From: VXNE01 sp965206615 | GTDB taxonomy: Bacteria > Pseudomonadota > Gammaproteobacteria > Pseudomonadales > Azotimanducaceae | DNA: 64,000 nucleotides | NCBI GenBank assembly: GCA_965206615.1 | Contig: CBDBKI010000005.1 | Location: 620,001 to 684,000 of the forward strand | Direction: 5' to 3' | In this document: piece by piece, positions 34,460 through 44,390 of the stretch | Layout of the letters: each line of letters begins with the position of its first letter | Numbering within the stretch: position 1 is the first letter of the stretch | The notes under the pieces: generated by a model | Databases searched by the model: none | Seen by the model: the letters and a program-made list of their open reading frames with translations, nothing else | What the model was told of the DNA's origin: nothing | Made by a program: the position numbers and the translations under genes

Positions 34460-37120
34460 ACGGTGTGCGGCGTCGATGGCGTCCAACCAGTCGTCGATCG
34501 GCGCCCCGGGATCGACCGGCCCGATGCGCACGCGATAGATGGGCTGGCCGTTCCGCACCGTCTCCGTCACGCGCACCGGCTCCACGCCGAGGTCCTGCAG
34601 TCGGGCAGCGAGGCTCTCGGCCACCGGCCGGGCGGAGTAGGCGCCGGCCTGCAGGTACCGCTCGCCGCCTTCGTGCAGCAGGAGAGGCGGCGGCGCGAGT
34701 GTCCCCGGCGCCGCACCGGATTCCACGCGTGGCTCCTCCCCCGGGGCCGGCAGGTCCATGGCGCCGTAGCCGCCGAGCGTCAGCGCGTCCCGCAGTTCCA
34801 GCAGCGCTGCGTGGGACGGGACGGGCCCGATGCGCACGCGGAACAGCGACGCGTCGGCGGGTCCGCGCGTCGGGCTCAGCTCGACCGGGCGGTCGGTCAG
34901 CGCGCGTAGCCGGACCGCGACTGCTTCGGCGGTTGCCCGACGGGCGTAAGCCCCGGTCTGTACGAACCGTGCATCGCCCTCGTGCACCATGACAGGCAGC
35001 GGTTGCGATCCGGCCGGCGGTGGCGCCGGGGCCGCCGGCGCGTTCGCGTCGTCCGGGGGCGTGATGTCCATCACGCCGTAGCCGGCGACCTCGAGCCGGT
35101 CCGCGAGCGCCACCAGGGCTTCGTAGGTGGCCACGGGTCCGATGCGCACCCGGTAGAGCGAACCGTGGTCGGGGGAGGCGCTCGCGGAGACGTGGGTCCC
35201 GTGGCCGGTCAGCGCCTGCAGCCGCGCGGCCAACTCTGCCGCCGCGGAACGTGCCGCGTACGCTCCGGCCTGGACGAAGCGGGCGCCATCCTGCTGGACG
35301 ACCATCGGCGGGGTGGCGGCCGCCGGTTGCGCACCGAAGTCCTCCTCGGGCACTACCAGGGAGCCGAAGCCGAGGTCTTCGAGATCCGCGGTCAATGCGG
35401 CCAGGTCGGCCGCCGACGGTACCGGCCCGATGCGTACGCGAGACCAGGTCCGGCCGTCCACACCCTGTGCTTCGCTCACCCAGACCGGATGTTCCGCAAC
35501 CTCCCGCAGGCGTACCGCCAAGGCTTCCGCGGGAGCCCGGGAGGCGTAGCTGGCTGCCTGCACGAAGCTCCAGCCATCTTCATGGAGGACCCGCGGCGGC
35601 GTAGCGACGGGCGCGTCGTCCGCACCGGGCTCGGTGGGCGATGGGGAGGGGGCAACGACGGTGGGACGGGACGAGGGGCGCGTAGCCGCGGGAGAAGCGG
35701 CACGGGTCGGGGGGCGGGCAGCAGCACGGGAAGCGGCGCGGGACGGGGGGCGGGCAGCAGCACGGGAAGCGGCGCGGGACGGGGGGCGGGCAGCGGCCGC
35801 AGAATCGGAGCGGGAAGCCGTCTCCTCCGATGTCTGTTCCGCCGTCCCGTCGGTACTCGCGGCCGGCGCTTCCGGGGCGGGCGCTCCCGCCACGTCGATC
35901 TGGGCTGTTGCGGCTTGCGCATCCTCCTGGCGAGGCTCGGCAGATGGGTCGGAGGAGTCGGCAGGCGCCGCATCCGGCTCCGCAGATGGGCGCGCGGCGG
36001 TCGCGGGCGGAGTCGACGGTTCGGCTGTCGGCGGCGCGTCTTCGGGCCCCGGCTGCGGAGCTTCGGCCACCTCCTCCAAGGCGGTTCGCAGGGCCGCGTC
36101 GGGTTCTTCCCCACCGTCGCGAGCGTCATCCGGCGCCGCGGATTGACGCGCTGCGGTCGCGGCAGGAGTCGACGGTTCGGCTGCCGGCGGCGCGTCCTCG
36201 TGCCCCGGCTCGGGAGGTTCGGCCACCTCCTCCACCTCCTCCAGGGCGGTTCGCAGGGCTGCGTCGGGTTCTTCCGCGCCGTCGTGAGCGTCATCCGGCA
36301 CGTCGGGCGACGGTGCGGGAGGCCGCTCCGTCGCGTGCGGCATGGGCGCTGGAGTCGTCGAGACCGCATCCGGTCCGCTGGCCTGCTCCCCGCGCCCGGT
36401 GTCCGGCAGCGCGGCGGACGACGGCTCGCCCGGAACCGGCCGGCTGTCCGCCGCGCCCACGCTCGGCTTGGGCGCCGGCAGCAGCTCCGCTTCGAGGCTC
36501 GCAAGGGCGTCGTCTCGCGTGGCGCCCGGCGCTCCCGACTCGAGCTCCGTGAGCATGGCCAGAGCGCGTGCGAGGTTGCCTCGAAAGCGCGGCTCGTCGG
36601 GTGCGCGCAGCACGGCCTGCTCCATCGCGGCCGTTGCCCCGCGCAGGTCCCCGGCGAGGAGCAGCGTCAGTCCGAGGCCGTTATAGCCCCATGCGACATT
36701 GGACTGCGATGCCTCCGCGAGCGGGTCGGTCAGCCGCGCGAAGCTCTTGCGCGCCGGCTCGAGCTGGCCCGCCGACAGGGCCGCGCGGCCGTGCGCGAGG
36801 AGCGCGGCGTGACGCGCTTCGGGGGTGCGAGCGTTCGCCAGCGCCGCGAGGTACCACTGGGCCGCCGCGGCCGGTTCCCGGCTCTCCACCGCCGCGTCGC
36901 CGAGCCCCATGCGGGAGTCCACGGAAGCGGGGTCGATCTGCAGCAGGCGGCGGTACAGGCGGCGGGCGGTCTCGATCTGACCGGCGTTCAGCGCGGCCCG
37001 CGCCATCGGCAGCACGGCGCGTTCCATCTGCTCGGAGCGCGGCTGATCGTGCTGCTCGGGCAACAGCGAGCAGGCGACCCCGAGCGTCGCGAGCATTGCA
37101 CAGGCAATTACGCGAGACAC
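34454..37120 (-). CDS. TPR lipoprotein with four SPOR domains (TadD-like)
   Basis: An 888-residue lipoprotein. The lipobox is LGVAC, about 15 residues from a GTG start; a TTG five codons upstream is possible. Residues about 35-190 hold TPR repeats as in TadD. A long Ala/Pro/Glu linker contains near-repeats (DGGEEPDAALRTALEEV) and an Arg/Pro/Ser tract. The C-terminal half carries four SPOR domains of ~80 residues, each with a FVQAGAY-like start and RVRIGPV core. SPOR domains bind denuded septal peptidoglycan. It lies divergent from tadE at the head of the second Tad block, so it may place the pilus machine at the cell wall or the division site. Confidence 0.8.
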   Translation of the reverse strand: MSRVIACAMLATLGVACSLLPEQHDQPRSEQMERAVLPMARAALNAGQIETARRLYRRLLQIDPASVDSRMGLGDAAVESREPAAAAQWYLAALANARTPEARHAALLAHGRAALSAGQLEPARKSFARLTDPLAEASQSNVAWGYNGLGLTLLLAGDLRGATAAMEQAVLRAPDEPRFRGNLARALAMLTELESGAPGATRDDALASLEAELLPAPKPSVGAADSRPVPGEPSSAALPDTGRGEQASGPDAVSTTPAPMPHATERPPAPSPDVPDDAHDGAEEPDAALRTALEEVEEVAEPPEPGHEDAPPAAEPSTPAATAARQSAAPDDARDGGEEPDAALRTALEEVAEAPQPGPEDAPPTAEPSTPPATAARPSAEPDAAPADSSDPSAEPRQEDAQAATAQIDVAGAPAPEAPAASTDGTAEQTSEETASRSDSAAAARPPSRAASRAAARPPSRAASRAAARPPTRAASPAATRPSSRPTVVAPSPSPTEPGADDAPVATPPRVLHEDGWSFVQAASYASRAPAEALAVRLREVAEHPVWVSEAQGVDGRTWSRVRIGPVPSAADLAALTADLEDLGFGSLVVPEEDFGAQPAAATPPMVVQQDGARFVQAGAYAARSAAAELAARLQALTGHGTHVSASASPDHGSLYRVRIGPVATYEALVALADRLEVAGYGVMDITPPDDANAPAAPAPPPAGSQPLPVMVHEGDARFVQTGAYARRATAEAVAVRLRALTDRPVELSPTRGPADASLFRVRIGPVPSHAALLELRDALTLGGYGAMDLPAPGEEPRVESGAAPGTLAPPPLLLHEGGERYLQAGAYSARPVAESLAARLQDLGVEPVRVTETVRNGQPIYRVRIGPVDPGAPIDDWLDAIDAAHRR

Positions 37121-37305
37121 GGGGCAATGTCGCAACTACACGAGACACTGGTCAAGATCGCAGCGCAGAGTGTTCTGGACGAGTCAGGGCTTCCAAGTAT
37201 AATCCAAACGAGCGGTTTCACGATTTCGCACGCCGGGCAGTTGGGCGGGCCAGGCGCCGTAGCGAAGGTGCCGAAACCGATTTCCGAAGTTGTTGGAGTA
37301 CTGGA

Positions 37306-37839
37306 ATGCCACAGCGGCGCTGGCCGTCGTGTGCGTCTGCCCGTGGCGCCGAGGGAGCGATGACGGTGGAGTTCGTATTGATCCTCATGACCTCGATCCT
37401 CGTGCTGTTCGCGCCCGCCGGCGAGTTCTTCCGCCTGTCCTTCATCGACCAGACGCTCGCGCGGGCCACGCACCTGGCCGCCCGCGCCGCGGGAGCGGAC
37501 CCGTCGAACTGCCTGGCGGCCATCAAGCGGGCCTTCGAGGGCGACGGCGCGGCGCGCTGGCTGCTCGATCTCGACGGCAACGGCGAGATCGGCATGACCT
37601 CCGGCAACGAAGGGTGGCCCGACGGCTCCTCGACCGAGGAAGTGCTGGTAGGCGTCAGCTGGGACGCGGATCTCGCGGATGACGAGGAGTGGAGCGAGAC
37701 CGGCTGTGGCGACCCGGGGAGCTGGATCCGCGTGCGTGCGAGCGTCAGGGTGCAACCGTGGTTCGGTCCCGTGCGCGCGCTCCTCTGGAAGGAAGGCATC
37801 GGGCGCGAGCACGAGAGCTGGGCGCGGAACCAGGGATGA
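37306..37839 (+). CDS. tadE: TadE-like pseudopilin
   Basis: A 177-residue protein with a TadE-type signal: basic leader, then GAMTVEFVLILMTSILVLFA. The conserved Glu follows Val as in pseudopilins, and the leader would be cut by CpaA. GGAGT lies upstream of the ATG. The C-terminal part has a cysteine pair region (ETGCGDPGSWIRV). TadE-type pseudopilins support Flp pilus assembly. The stop overlaps the next start (ATGATGA). Confidence 0.8.
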   Translation: MPQRRWPSCASARGAEGAMTVEFVLILMTSILVLFAPAGEFFRLSFIDQTLARATHLAARAAGADPSNCLAAIKRAFEGDGAARWLLDLDGNGEIGMTSGNEGWPDGSSTEEVLVGVSWDADLADDEEWSETGCGDPGSWIRVRASVRVQPWFGPVRALLWKEGIGREHESWARNQG

Positions 37840-38534
37840 TGGCCAGCCGCAATTCGAGAATCCGGGGCTCCGCGACCGTCGAGCTACTGGTGGTGGTCCC
37901 GTTCGTGCTGGCCCTGACGGCGCTGGTGTGGGATCTGCGGGAGTTCGTCGGCTATCGAACCGACCTCGCGCGGGAGATGTACACCGTCGCGGAGGTGATT
38001 GCCAATGAGACCGACGCCGATCTCATCGAAGAGGTGATCGCCCAGGCCATGACGCGGTTCGAGCGGCGCAGTTCCGGGTCGTTCGCCGTCGCCGTCGTCA
38101 CGCGCGGGACCGAACGCGGGTCGGGGACACCGTGTGTCGACGACGCGGCGTGGTGCCTGCCGCGGGTGACCGTCGCCTGGCCGCCGACGCCCCTCGAAGG
38201 GCGCTGGAACGACAGTGCGGTCTGCAGTGCGCCCAGCCCTCCCGGGGTGTTGACGCTACCGTTGCCGGGGCAGCACTTCGCGGCCGATCAGCGCGTGCTG
38301 CCGAACGAGAATCCGGACGGAGCGGAATCGCAGGCGGAGTGGATCAGCCGGAACATGCGGCCCACGGAGTGGTGGGTGGTGGTGGACAGCTGCTTTCACC
38401 CGAACCCGGGGGTGTTCGCGGGCCGGCTGGTGAATCTGGGCGTGGAGCTGTTCGATGTCTCCCAATTCGTCTTGCGCAAGCGCGCGGCCTGGGGGTCGGT
38501 CCACGACCTCGTCGACTGTGTCTGGTGCACGTGA
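37836..38534 (+). CDS. tadF: TadF-like pseudopilin
   Basis: A 232-residue protein. The leader RNSRIRG precedes SATVELLVVVPFVLALTAL, again with a Glu at the pseudopilin position. The rest is periplasmic, with several Cys residues (GTPCVDDAAWCLPR, DCVWCT at the end). It is coupled to tadE and tadG by start/stop overlaps on both sides (ATGA and GTGA). The assignment to TadF rests on position and the hydrophobic signature. Confidence 0.72.
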   Translation: MMASRNSRIRGSATVELLVVVPFVLALTALVWDLREFVGYRTDLAREMYTVAEVIANETDADLIEEVIAQAMTRFERRSSGSFAVAVVTRGTERGSGTPCVDDAAWCLPRVTVAWPPTPLEGRWNDSAVCSAPSPPGVLTLPLPGQHFAADQRVLPNENPDGAESQAEWISRNMRPTEWWVVVDSCFHPNPGVFAGRLVNLGVELFDVSQFVLRKRAAWGSVHDLVDCVWCT

Positions 38535-41050
38535 CGGTGTTGCAACAACGCTGCACCGCGACCGCGCGCGCGATGACGCTGCTCGTCGCGTTCCTCAAGT
38601 CGCGGCACGGCGGCGGCATGCTGGTCGGTGGCGCTCTGGCCATCTCGCTCCTCGCCGGGATCGGCGGCACCATGACGAACTACGCGTGGCGGGAGGCGCA
38701 AATCGAGGAACTGCGGTCCGCCCTGCGGGCGGCCGTGTCTGCCGCCGGGCCCCTGCTGGCCGGCGCCGGAGGGTCGGCCGACGCGGCCATCGAGGAGCGC
38801 GTGGGCGCTTTCCTGGCAGGGCTGGTGCCTGGCCTGTCGTTGGACAGCGTGACGGTGTCGCACGATGCCGAGACGGGTATCACTACGGTGTCGGTCGCCG
38901 GCGACCACCTCTTCGAGTCCCTCTGGGCAACAGGATCGGGCGAGGCGGAGGCGGTCGCCGAAGCCGTCGGCACGAAGCTGGAGGTGGACCGCTACGAGGT
39001 GGCCGTCGCCCTCGACATCTCCTCGTCGATGCTCGGCTCCATGCCAAGCGGCATCCCCGGGGTCGGCATCGTCAAGATGGAAGGCCTCAAGAACGCCATG
39101 GGTTCCGTCCTGACCGTGGTGGAAGAGGCATCGAAGAACGATCCCGGCAGCATCATGGTGTCGATGGTGCCATTCGGCGTGGCCGTGAACGTCGCCGACA
39201 CCTGCAATCCCGACCCGGACTCCGGGCTCTGCCGGCCGGAGCAGTCGCCGGCGAAGGAACGGTACCTGCGGATGCTCGCGGGTCCCCACGCCACCACGGC
39301 CGCGACGCTCGCCGCGGCGCGGAACGGTGGCCGCCACTGGGTGGATACCTTCCACCACTACGGCGCCGGCTCCAACCTCGGTCCCCTGTGGGCCCGGAGC
39401 CTGCCGGACGATCTGCTCGATGGCAGGGACTGGAACCTGCGCCGCGAAGACGTGCAAATCGACGTTTCCGCGGTGGCGCCGAGTCTCGACACCGGGGCGG
39501 GGCCCGGCATCTGGGCCGTGGACGACGAGGACTTCTGGAACGGTTGCGTCATGGCGCGCTGGGGCGCGTACTGGGATGCGCAGGCGCGGCCTCCGGGTTG
39601 GACCGCGGATGCCGCGGACGTCAACTGGCCACCGACCCAGGCCGTCCCCGGCTGGTCGCCGGCCGCCGCCGGCCTGCCCGCCGGCACGCCGTTGCACTTC
39701 TCCGACGCTGCGCCGGACGCCGCGGATCCCAACACGCTCTTTACCGCCTATTCCTACCCGGACGCCCGGATCGGCAGCACCGCGGATCACCGCTTGCAAA
39801 GCGTGATGCTGGACCTGCTGGAGCCGGGTTGGCGGCCCGGTGTGCCGACCGCCACGCAGGGCGACAACGACTGGTCGGTCGGCGCCGACCGGGCCGGCGC
39901 AAGCATGTGTCCGCCAGCGCCGCTGATTCCCCTTACCGAGGAGGTGGATGCCCTGAGGTCCGCCATCGATCGCCTGGAAGCGGTACCCCGACATGGCCCC
40001 AACTACGGAATCAGCGCGAACTACCTGCATCTGGGTATGGTCTGGGCGTTGCGCACGATCTCGCCGTTGTGGCGGGATGTGTGGCAGGTCGAGGACGCCG
40101 CCGCACGGCCCCGTCCGGCGACGCCCTGTGCAGCGGGCGAGGCGGCCCTCGGTTGCGACACGGATCTGCACAAGTCCATCCTGATCGTCTCGGACGGCTC
40201 CAACGACTTCGGCATCGCGTACCGTGGCCGGCAGCACGAACCGAGCCCGTCGGACAATGCGCGCATTGATGCAGACGCGCTCGGTGGATGTCGCCCGGCG
40301 TTGGTGCCGACCTACTGGGCGGCGTCCGGTGAACGCTCGGAAGATGCGTTCAATACCCACTTTTCCGACTTCGTCGATACGAACGGGCGCTTTGCAGCCG
40401 GCGGCGTGGCGGCGGTTCTGGACGCGTTTCACGCCCGCGGGGATCCATGGCCCGACGACCCCGCACGGCGGAGCCGGCGCGAGGGCGTCCTCACGGGCGT
40501 TACACCCTGGCAGATATTCCGCGGTGTCGATCGGGCCGGCGCCATCGACGCGCTGTTGGACCCCGACAACGAGTTCGGCTTCTCCGGACGGCCCGTGCAG
40601 ATCCACCATTTCTGTGGCTGGTCGAGCGTGTTTGGCGCTTATGGACGGGTAGACGATGCGATCCGGGTCGGGGAGTCCACCGCGTTGCCCGCCACGCTGC
40701 TCGATCCGGTGCGCGGGGCGGCGCCCTTCCAGGCCGATTCCGGGTTGGTCTCCCCGTTGGTCCTCCCAGGTTCCTGGGCGACCCTTGCCATCCAGACCGG
40801 ACTCTCCGGTCAACTCGACGACTGGCTGTATGAGTCCTGCGGACTGGCGGGCCAGCGCGGCGTGCGCGTCAACGCCATCTTCATGGGCCGCTCGACCTAC
40901 GCAAGATCGATCGAGGTGCTCAAGGAGTGCGTACGGCGCGCCGGCGGCGACCCCGAGCGGGACGTCCACGTCACACCCACGGCGCAGGGTCTCGCCAACG
41001 CCTTCACCGAGCTGTTCACCATCCGCCGCAACCTGCGGTTCCTGGACTGA
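38531..41050 (+). CDS. tadG: TadG-like protein with vWA domain
   Basis: An 839-residue protein. An N-terminal Tad-type membrane segment (GGGMLVGGALAISLLAGIGG) is followed by a periplasmic von Willebrand A domain with the MIDAS start VALDISSSMLGS near residue 159. The later segment DLHKSILIVSDGSNDFG gives the second metal-site motif, and the domain is widely interrupted by insertions. The GTG start overlaps the tadF stop. Such TadG proteins may aid pilus anchoring or adhesion. The length is above that of minimal TadG. Confidence 0.82.
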   Translation: MTVLQQRCTATARAMTLLVAFLKSRHGGGMLVGGALAISLLAGIGGTMTNYAWREAQIEELRSALRAAVSAAGPLLAGAGGSADAAIEERVGAFLAGLVPGLSLDSVTVSHDAETGITTVSVAGDHLFESLWATGSGEAEAVAEAVGTKLEVDRYEVAVALDISSSMLGSMPSGIPGVGIVKMEGLKNAMGSVLTVVEEASKNDPGSIMVSMVPFGVAVNVADTCNPDPDSGLCRPEQSPAKERYLRMLAGPHATTAATLAAARNGGRHWVDTFHHYGAGSNLGPLWARSLPDDLLDGRDWNLRREDVQIDVSAVAPSLDTGAGPGIWAVDDEDFWNGCVMARWGAYWDAQARPPGWTADAADVNWPPTQAVPGWSPAAAGLPAGTPLHFSDAAPDAADPNTLFTAYSYPDARIGSTADHRLQSVMLDLLEPGWRPGVPTATQGDNDWSVGADRAGASMCPPAPLIPLTEEVDALRSAIDRLEAVPRHGPNYGISANYLHLGMVWALRTISPLWRDVWQVEDAAARPRPATPCAAGEAALGCDTDLHKSILIVSDGSNDFGIAYRGRQHEPSPSDNARIDADALGGCRPALVPTYWAASGERSEDAFNTHFSDFVDTNGRFAAGGVAAVLDAFHARGDPWPDDPARRSRREGVLTGVTPWQIFRGVDRAGAIDALLDPDNEFGFSGRPVQIHHFCGWSSVFGAYGRVDDAIRVGESTALPATLLDPVRGAAPFQADSGLVSPLVLPGSWATLAIQTGLSGQLDDWLYESCGLAGQRGVRVNAIFMGRSTYARSIEVLKECVRRAGGDPERDVHVTPTAQGLANAFTELFTIRRNLRFLD

Positions 41051-41064
41051 CGAAACGCCACGAT

Positions 41065-42417
41065 ATGGCCCAATCCTTTCGACACCGCCGCGGCGCGCAG
41101 TACCAGCAACGGACCAGCCGACCGCGGGCCGAGGAGCCGGCAGCGCCCGAAGCCGCCGCGCTCAGCCGTTTCGAGGCGATCGTGCCGTGGTACCACGGCC
41201 GTGTGCTGGAGTCGCTCGACTCGCAGACGGCCTCGACGCTGAGCGACGAGGAGTTGACGGAACTGGTGGGGACGATCCTGCACCGGCTGGAAACGGTGCC
41301 CGAGGCGCCGCCCATCGCCGGGGCCCACGGCAACCTCGCGATGCGCCTGGTCGACGAGATGCGGGGCCTCGGCCCCATCGGTCCGCTGCTGCGCGACCCG
41401 GAGGTCAGCGACATCCTGGTCAACGGCCTGGGGTCCGTGTACGTGGAGCGTCGCGGCAGGTTGTCGCGGGTGGACATCCGCTTCCGGGATGTCGATCACC
41501 TGACGCGCATCGCGCAGCGGATCGCGCAGGGGGTAGGGCGCCGGGTGGACGAACTGAGCCCGATGTGCGACGCGCGTCTGGCGGACGGCTCGCGCGTCAA
41601 CATCATCGCTCCACCGCTCGCCATCGACGGCGCCGCCATCTCCATCCGGCGCTTCCGCAAGGGCGGCTTCACGGTCGAGGAACTCGCCCGCAACGGCGCG
41701 ATGCATCCGGCCATGGCGACGCTGCTCGAACTCGCCACGAAGGCGCAGCTCAACATCGTGGTGGCGGGCGGGACCGGCGCCGGCAAGACGACGATCCTGA
41801 ACGCGCTGTCCGGCAACATCGGCCCGGAGGAGCGGGTCGTGACGCTGGAGGACGCGGCGGAACTGAGCCTCGTGCAACCCCACGTCGTACGCCTGGAGAC
41901 GCGTGTGCCGACCTCGGAGCACGTCAGCGAGATCACCATGCGGGACCTCCTGAAGAATGCGCTGCGGATGCGGCCCGACCGTATCATTGTCGGCGAGGTG
42001 CGTGGGGCCGAGGCACTCGAGGCGCTGCAGGCCATGAACACCGGCCACCCGGGCTCCATGTTCACCGTGCACGCCAACAACCCGCGCGACACCATCAGCC
42101 GGCTCGAGTACCTGGTGATGATGGGCGCGGGCGAAATGCCGCTGTCGGCGATCCGCAACCAGGTGATCTCGGCCGTCGACCTGATCGTGCAGGCGGCGCG
42201 CTTTCGCGACGGGCGGCGACGGATCGTGTCGATCACGGACGTCGTGGGCCTCGAGGGCGATGTCCCGGTGCTCGAAGACATCTGGTCCTACGACGTGGCC
42301 AAGGACCGCTTCTCCTGCGACAGCGCCCGGCCCTCCTTCACCGACCGCGTCGAGGAGCAGGGACTCGGCCAGCTGCTCAATGCCGGGCTCGGGCGTCCCG
42401 GCGTGTCGGTCGGTTAG
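41065..42417 (+). CDS. cpaF: Tad pilus assembly ATPase CpaF/TadA
   Basis: A 450-residue secretion ATPase of the GspE/VirB11 superfamily that powers Flp pilus assembly. It shows Walker A (VVAGGTGAGKTTILNAL, near 234), the Asp box (VVTLEDAAEL), Walker B (RPDRIIVGEVRGAEALE) and the His box (GHPGSMFTVHANNPRD). The N-terminal domain has the typical GLGPIGPLLRDPEVSDILVN stretch. The ATG lies 14 bp after tadG. Length and motifs are normal, so it should be active. Confidence 0.95.
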   Translation: MAQSFRHRRGAQYQQRTSRPRAEEPAAPEAAALSRFEAIVPWYHGRVLESLDSQTASTLSDEELTELVGTILHRLETVPEAPPIAGAHGNLAMRLVDEMRGLGPIGPLLRDPEVSDILVNGLGSVYVERRGRLSRVDIRFRDVDHLTRIAQRIAQGVGRRVDELSPMCDARLADGSRVNIIAPPLAIDGAAISIRRFRKGGFTVEELARNGAMHPAMATLLELATKAQLNIVVAGGTGAGKTTILNALSGNIGPEERVVTLEDAAELSLVQPHVVRLETRVPTSEHVSEITMRDLLKNALRMRPDRIIVGEVRGAEALEALQAMNTGHPGSMFTVHANNPRDTISRLEYLVMMGAGEMPLSAIRNQVISAVDLIVQAARFRDGRRRIVSITDVVGLEGDVPVLEDIWSYDVAKDRFSCDSARPSFTDRVEEQGLGQLLNAGLGRPGVSVG

Positions 42418-42444
42418 CTGGCGGTCGATTGCCGGGAGCGCAAG

Positions 42445-43383
42445 ATGAATGTGGTCTGGCTCGCAGCGATTCTCGCGGTCACCGTCGCCCTCGGGACCGT
42501 CGGGGTGTCGCTCATGGATACGTTGCGCACCCGGTCGCGGGTTCGCCGCCGGGTGCGGCTGTTTGCGCACATGCTCGAAACCGAGGACATCGCGGTGCCG
42601 GTGGCTTCGACCGCGACGGAGTCGGCGCCGCAGAGCCGCCTCGCCGCGGGTCTCGATGCGCGCTACCCACTGTCCGGGGGCGTCCGTACGGCAGCGATTG
42701 CGGCGGGGACGGGCATTGCCGCGTGTGTTGCCCTGGTGCCCCTGCTGTCGTTCTTCGGCATGCCGGCCCCGCTGGCGTTCGGGCTGTCCTTCGCGGTGTC
42801 CGGCAGCTTCGGCTGGAGCGTCGGGATGATGCTCGAAAGCGCCAAGCGGGCCGCCTTCAACGACCGGTTCCTGACGGCGATGGAGGACTTTCAGCGCATG
42901 GTCCACTTCGGCATCGCCACCGGCCAAGCCTTCGCATCGATCACGGCGGCGGCCGAGGAGCCGCTGCTGGCCTCGCTGCGCAAGGTGCAACTCGATGCCG
43001 AGTTCGGCGTGCCGCTGCCGGCGGCCCTCGAGCGCGAGGCGCGCCGCGTGCGCATGAGCGAACTGGCGATGCTCGCGGCCATCATGGCCACACAGGCGCG
43101 CACCGGGGGCAATCTCTCCGAGGCGGTCGCCAACCTCGCCGCACTGCTCCGCGAGCGGCTCGACAACCGGGCTCGCATCAAGTCGTCCACGGCCGAATCC
43201 CGCGTCACCCTGATCATCCTCTCGGCGGTGCCGTTTCTGGCCATCGCCATCCAGTCCTCCCTGCAGCCGGAGATCCTGTCGGTCCTCCTTGGCGATGCGC
43301 GGCATCTGCTCGGCATCGGGGCCGCCATGATCGTGGGCGGCCTCGTGGTGTCGTGGCTGATCATCCGCAGTGCGCAGCGATGA
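42445..43383 (+). CDS. tadB: Tad inner-membrane platform protein TadB
   Basis: A 312-residue T2SSF-domain protein with transmembrane segments at the N-terminus (WLAAILAVTVALGTVG), middle (ACVALVPLLSFFGM) and C-terminus (LLGIGAAMIVGGLVVSWLII). The core FNDRFLTAMEDFQRMVHFG and ARTGGNLSEAVANLA are typical. It forms the platform with TadC beneath the pilus. Its stop overlaps the tadC start (ATGA). Confidence 0.9.
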   Translation: MNVVWLAAILAVTVALGTVGVSLMDTLRTRSRVRRRVRLFAHMLETEDIAVPVASTATESAPQSRLAAGLDARYPLSGGVRTAAIAAGTGIAACVALVPLLSFFGMPAPLAFGLSFAVSGSFGWSVGMMLESAKRAAFNDRFLTAMEDFQRMVHFGIATGQAFASITAAAEEPLLASLRKVQLDAEFGVPLPAALEREARRVRMSELAMLAAIMATQARTGGNLSEAVANLAALLRERLDNRARIKSSTAESRVTLIILSAVPFLAIAIQSSLQPEILSVLLGDARHLLGIGAAMIVGGLVVSWLIIRSAQR

Positions 43384-44324
43384 CCTCCAGTTCCGCCATC
43401 CTGCTGACCGCGCTGCTGGCGGTGGCCGGCGTCACGTTCTTCCTGATCAGCGTCTTCATGGAACGCATGCGCATGACACGACGCGTCCGGCTCGCCGTCG
43501 GCGGCAGCCGCGAGGCGGGCGCGGAGAGCCGCGTCGGGGCGGGGATGAAAAGCGGGGTGAGTCGCCTTGCCGCCAGCCTGGGTGGGCTGATGCCGCTCAG
43601 CGAGGACGACCGGGAGAAGATTGCCGTCGGCCTGCAGCGCGCGGCGTTTCGTTCCGACAATGCGGTGGCCGTGGTGCTCGGCCTGAAGTTCGCGTGCCTG
43701 CTGGTCGGCCTCGCGATCGGACTGACCGTCCTGCCGCCGATCTGGCCGGGCCTGATGGGCTGGGGCATCGGCATCCTGGGCGGCATGCTGGGTGGCGTGG
43801 TGCTCAACCTGCTCCCGGAATTCGCGGTGTCGCGGCTTGCCGCGGCGCGCTTCCGGCGCATTCATGGCGGCCTGGCGGACGCATTCGACCTGCTCATCGT
43901 CTGTCTCGAGTCGGGCCTGACGTTCGATCGCGCGTTACGGCGGACGGTGGACAACCTGAGAACGTTCCAGCCGGACCTCGCCCGGGAGCTCGGTCAGGCG
44001 TCCCTCGACATGAGCGTGCACGGCCGCTCGCGGCAGGACGCGCTCGGCCGGCTGGCGGCCCGCCTGGACAGTCAGAACTTCAAGAACCTGGCGGTGACCG
44101 TCGCGCAGAGCGAGCGGCACGGCACCCCGTTGGCGGACTCCCTGCGCAAGCTTGCGGGTTCCATCCGGGTGCAGACGATCGCCCGCATGCAGGAGAAGAT
44201 GGGCCGCCTGCCGACGCTCCTGATCCTGCCGTCGATCGCCTTCCTGCTGCCTGGCATCATGGTGATCGTCGGCGGGCCGGCGATCATGCAGATGTCCCTG
44301 AGCCTCGGCGCCGGCACCCCGTGA
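43380..44324 (+). CDS. tadC: Tad inner-membrane platform protein TadC
   Basis: A 314-residue T2SSF-domain protein. The core reads LADAFDLLIVCLESGLTFD, and the later segment NLAVTVAQSERHGTPLAD is typical. The C-terminal membrane segment (LLILPSIAFLLPGIMVIVGG) is present. It is translationally coupled to tadB. It is the last gene of the second Tad block and is convergent with the roadblock gene. Confidence 0.9.
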   Translation: MTSSSAILLTALLAVAGVTFFLISVFMERMRMTRRVRLAVGGSREAGAESRVGAGMKSGVSRLAASLGGLMPLSEDDREKIAVGLQRAAFRSDNAVAVVLGLKFACLLVGLAIGLTVLPPIWPGLMGWGIGILGGMLGGVVLNLLPEFAVSRLAAARFRRIHGGLADAFDLLIVCLESGLTFDRALRRTVDNLRTFQPDLARELGQASLDMSVHGRSRQDALGRLAARLDSQNFKNLAVTVAQSERHGTPLADSLRKLAGSIRVQTIARMQEKMGRLPTLLILPSIAFLLPGIMVIVGGPAIMQMSLSLGAGTP

Positions 44325-44390
44325 GGAGACGACGGCCGCGTTGAGCGGAAGGCGCGCCCGACGACCGCGGGCGCCCGGCGTTGACCCGGA

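Noticed and set aside
40897..43305. 800-residue minus-strand open frame opposite cpaF and tadB
   Set aside because: It lies antisense to well-supported Tad genes and its composition is that of a shadow frame.
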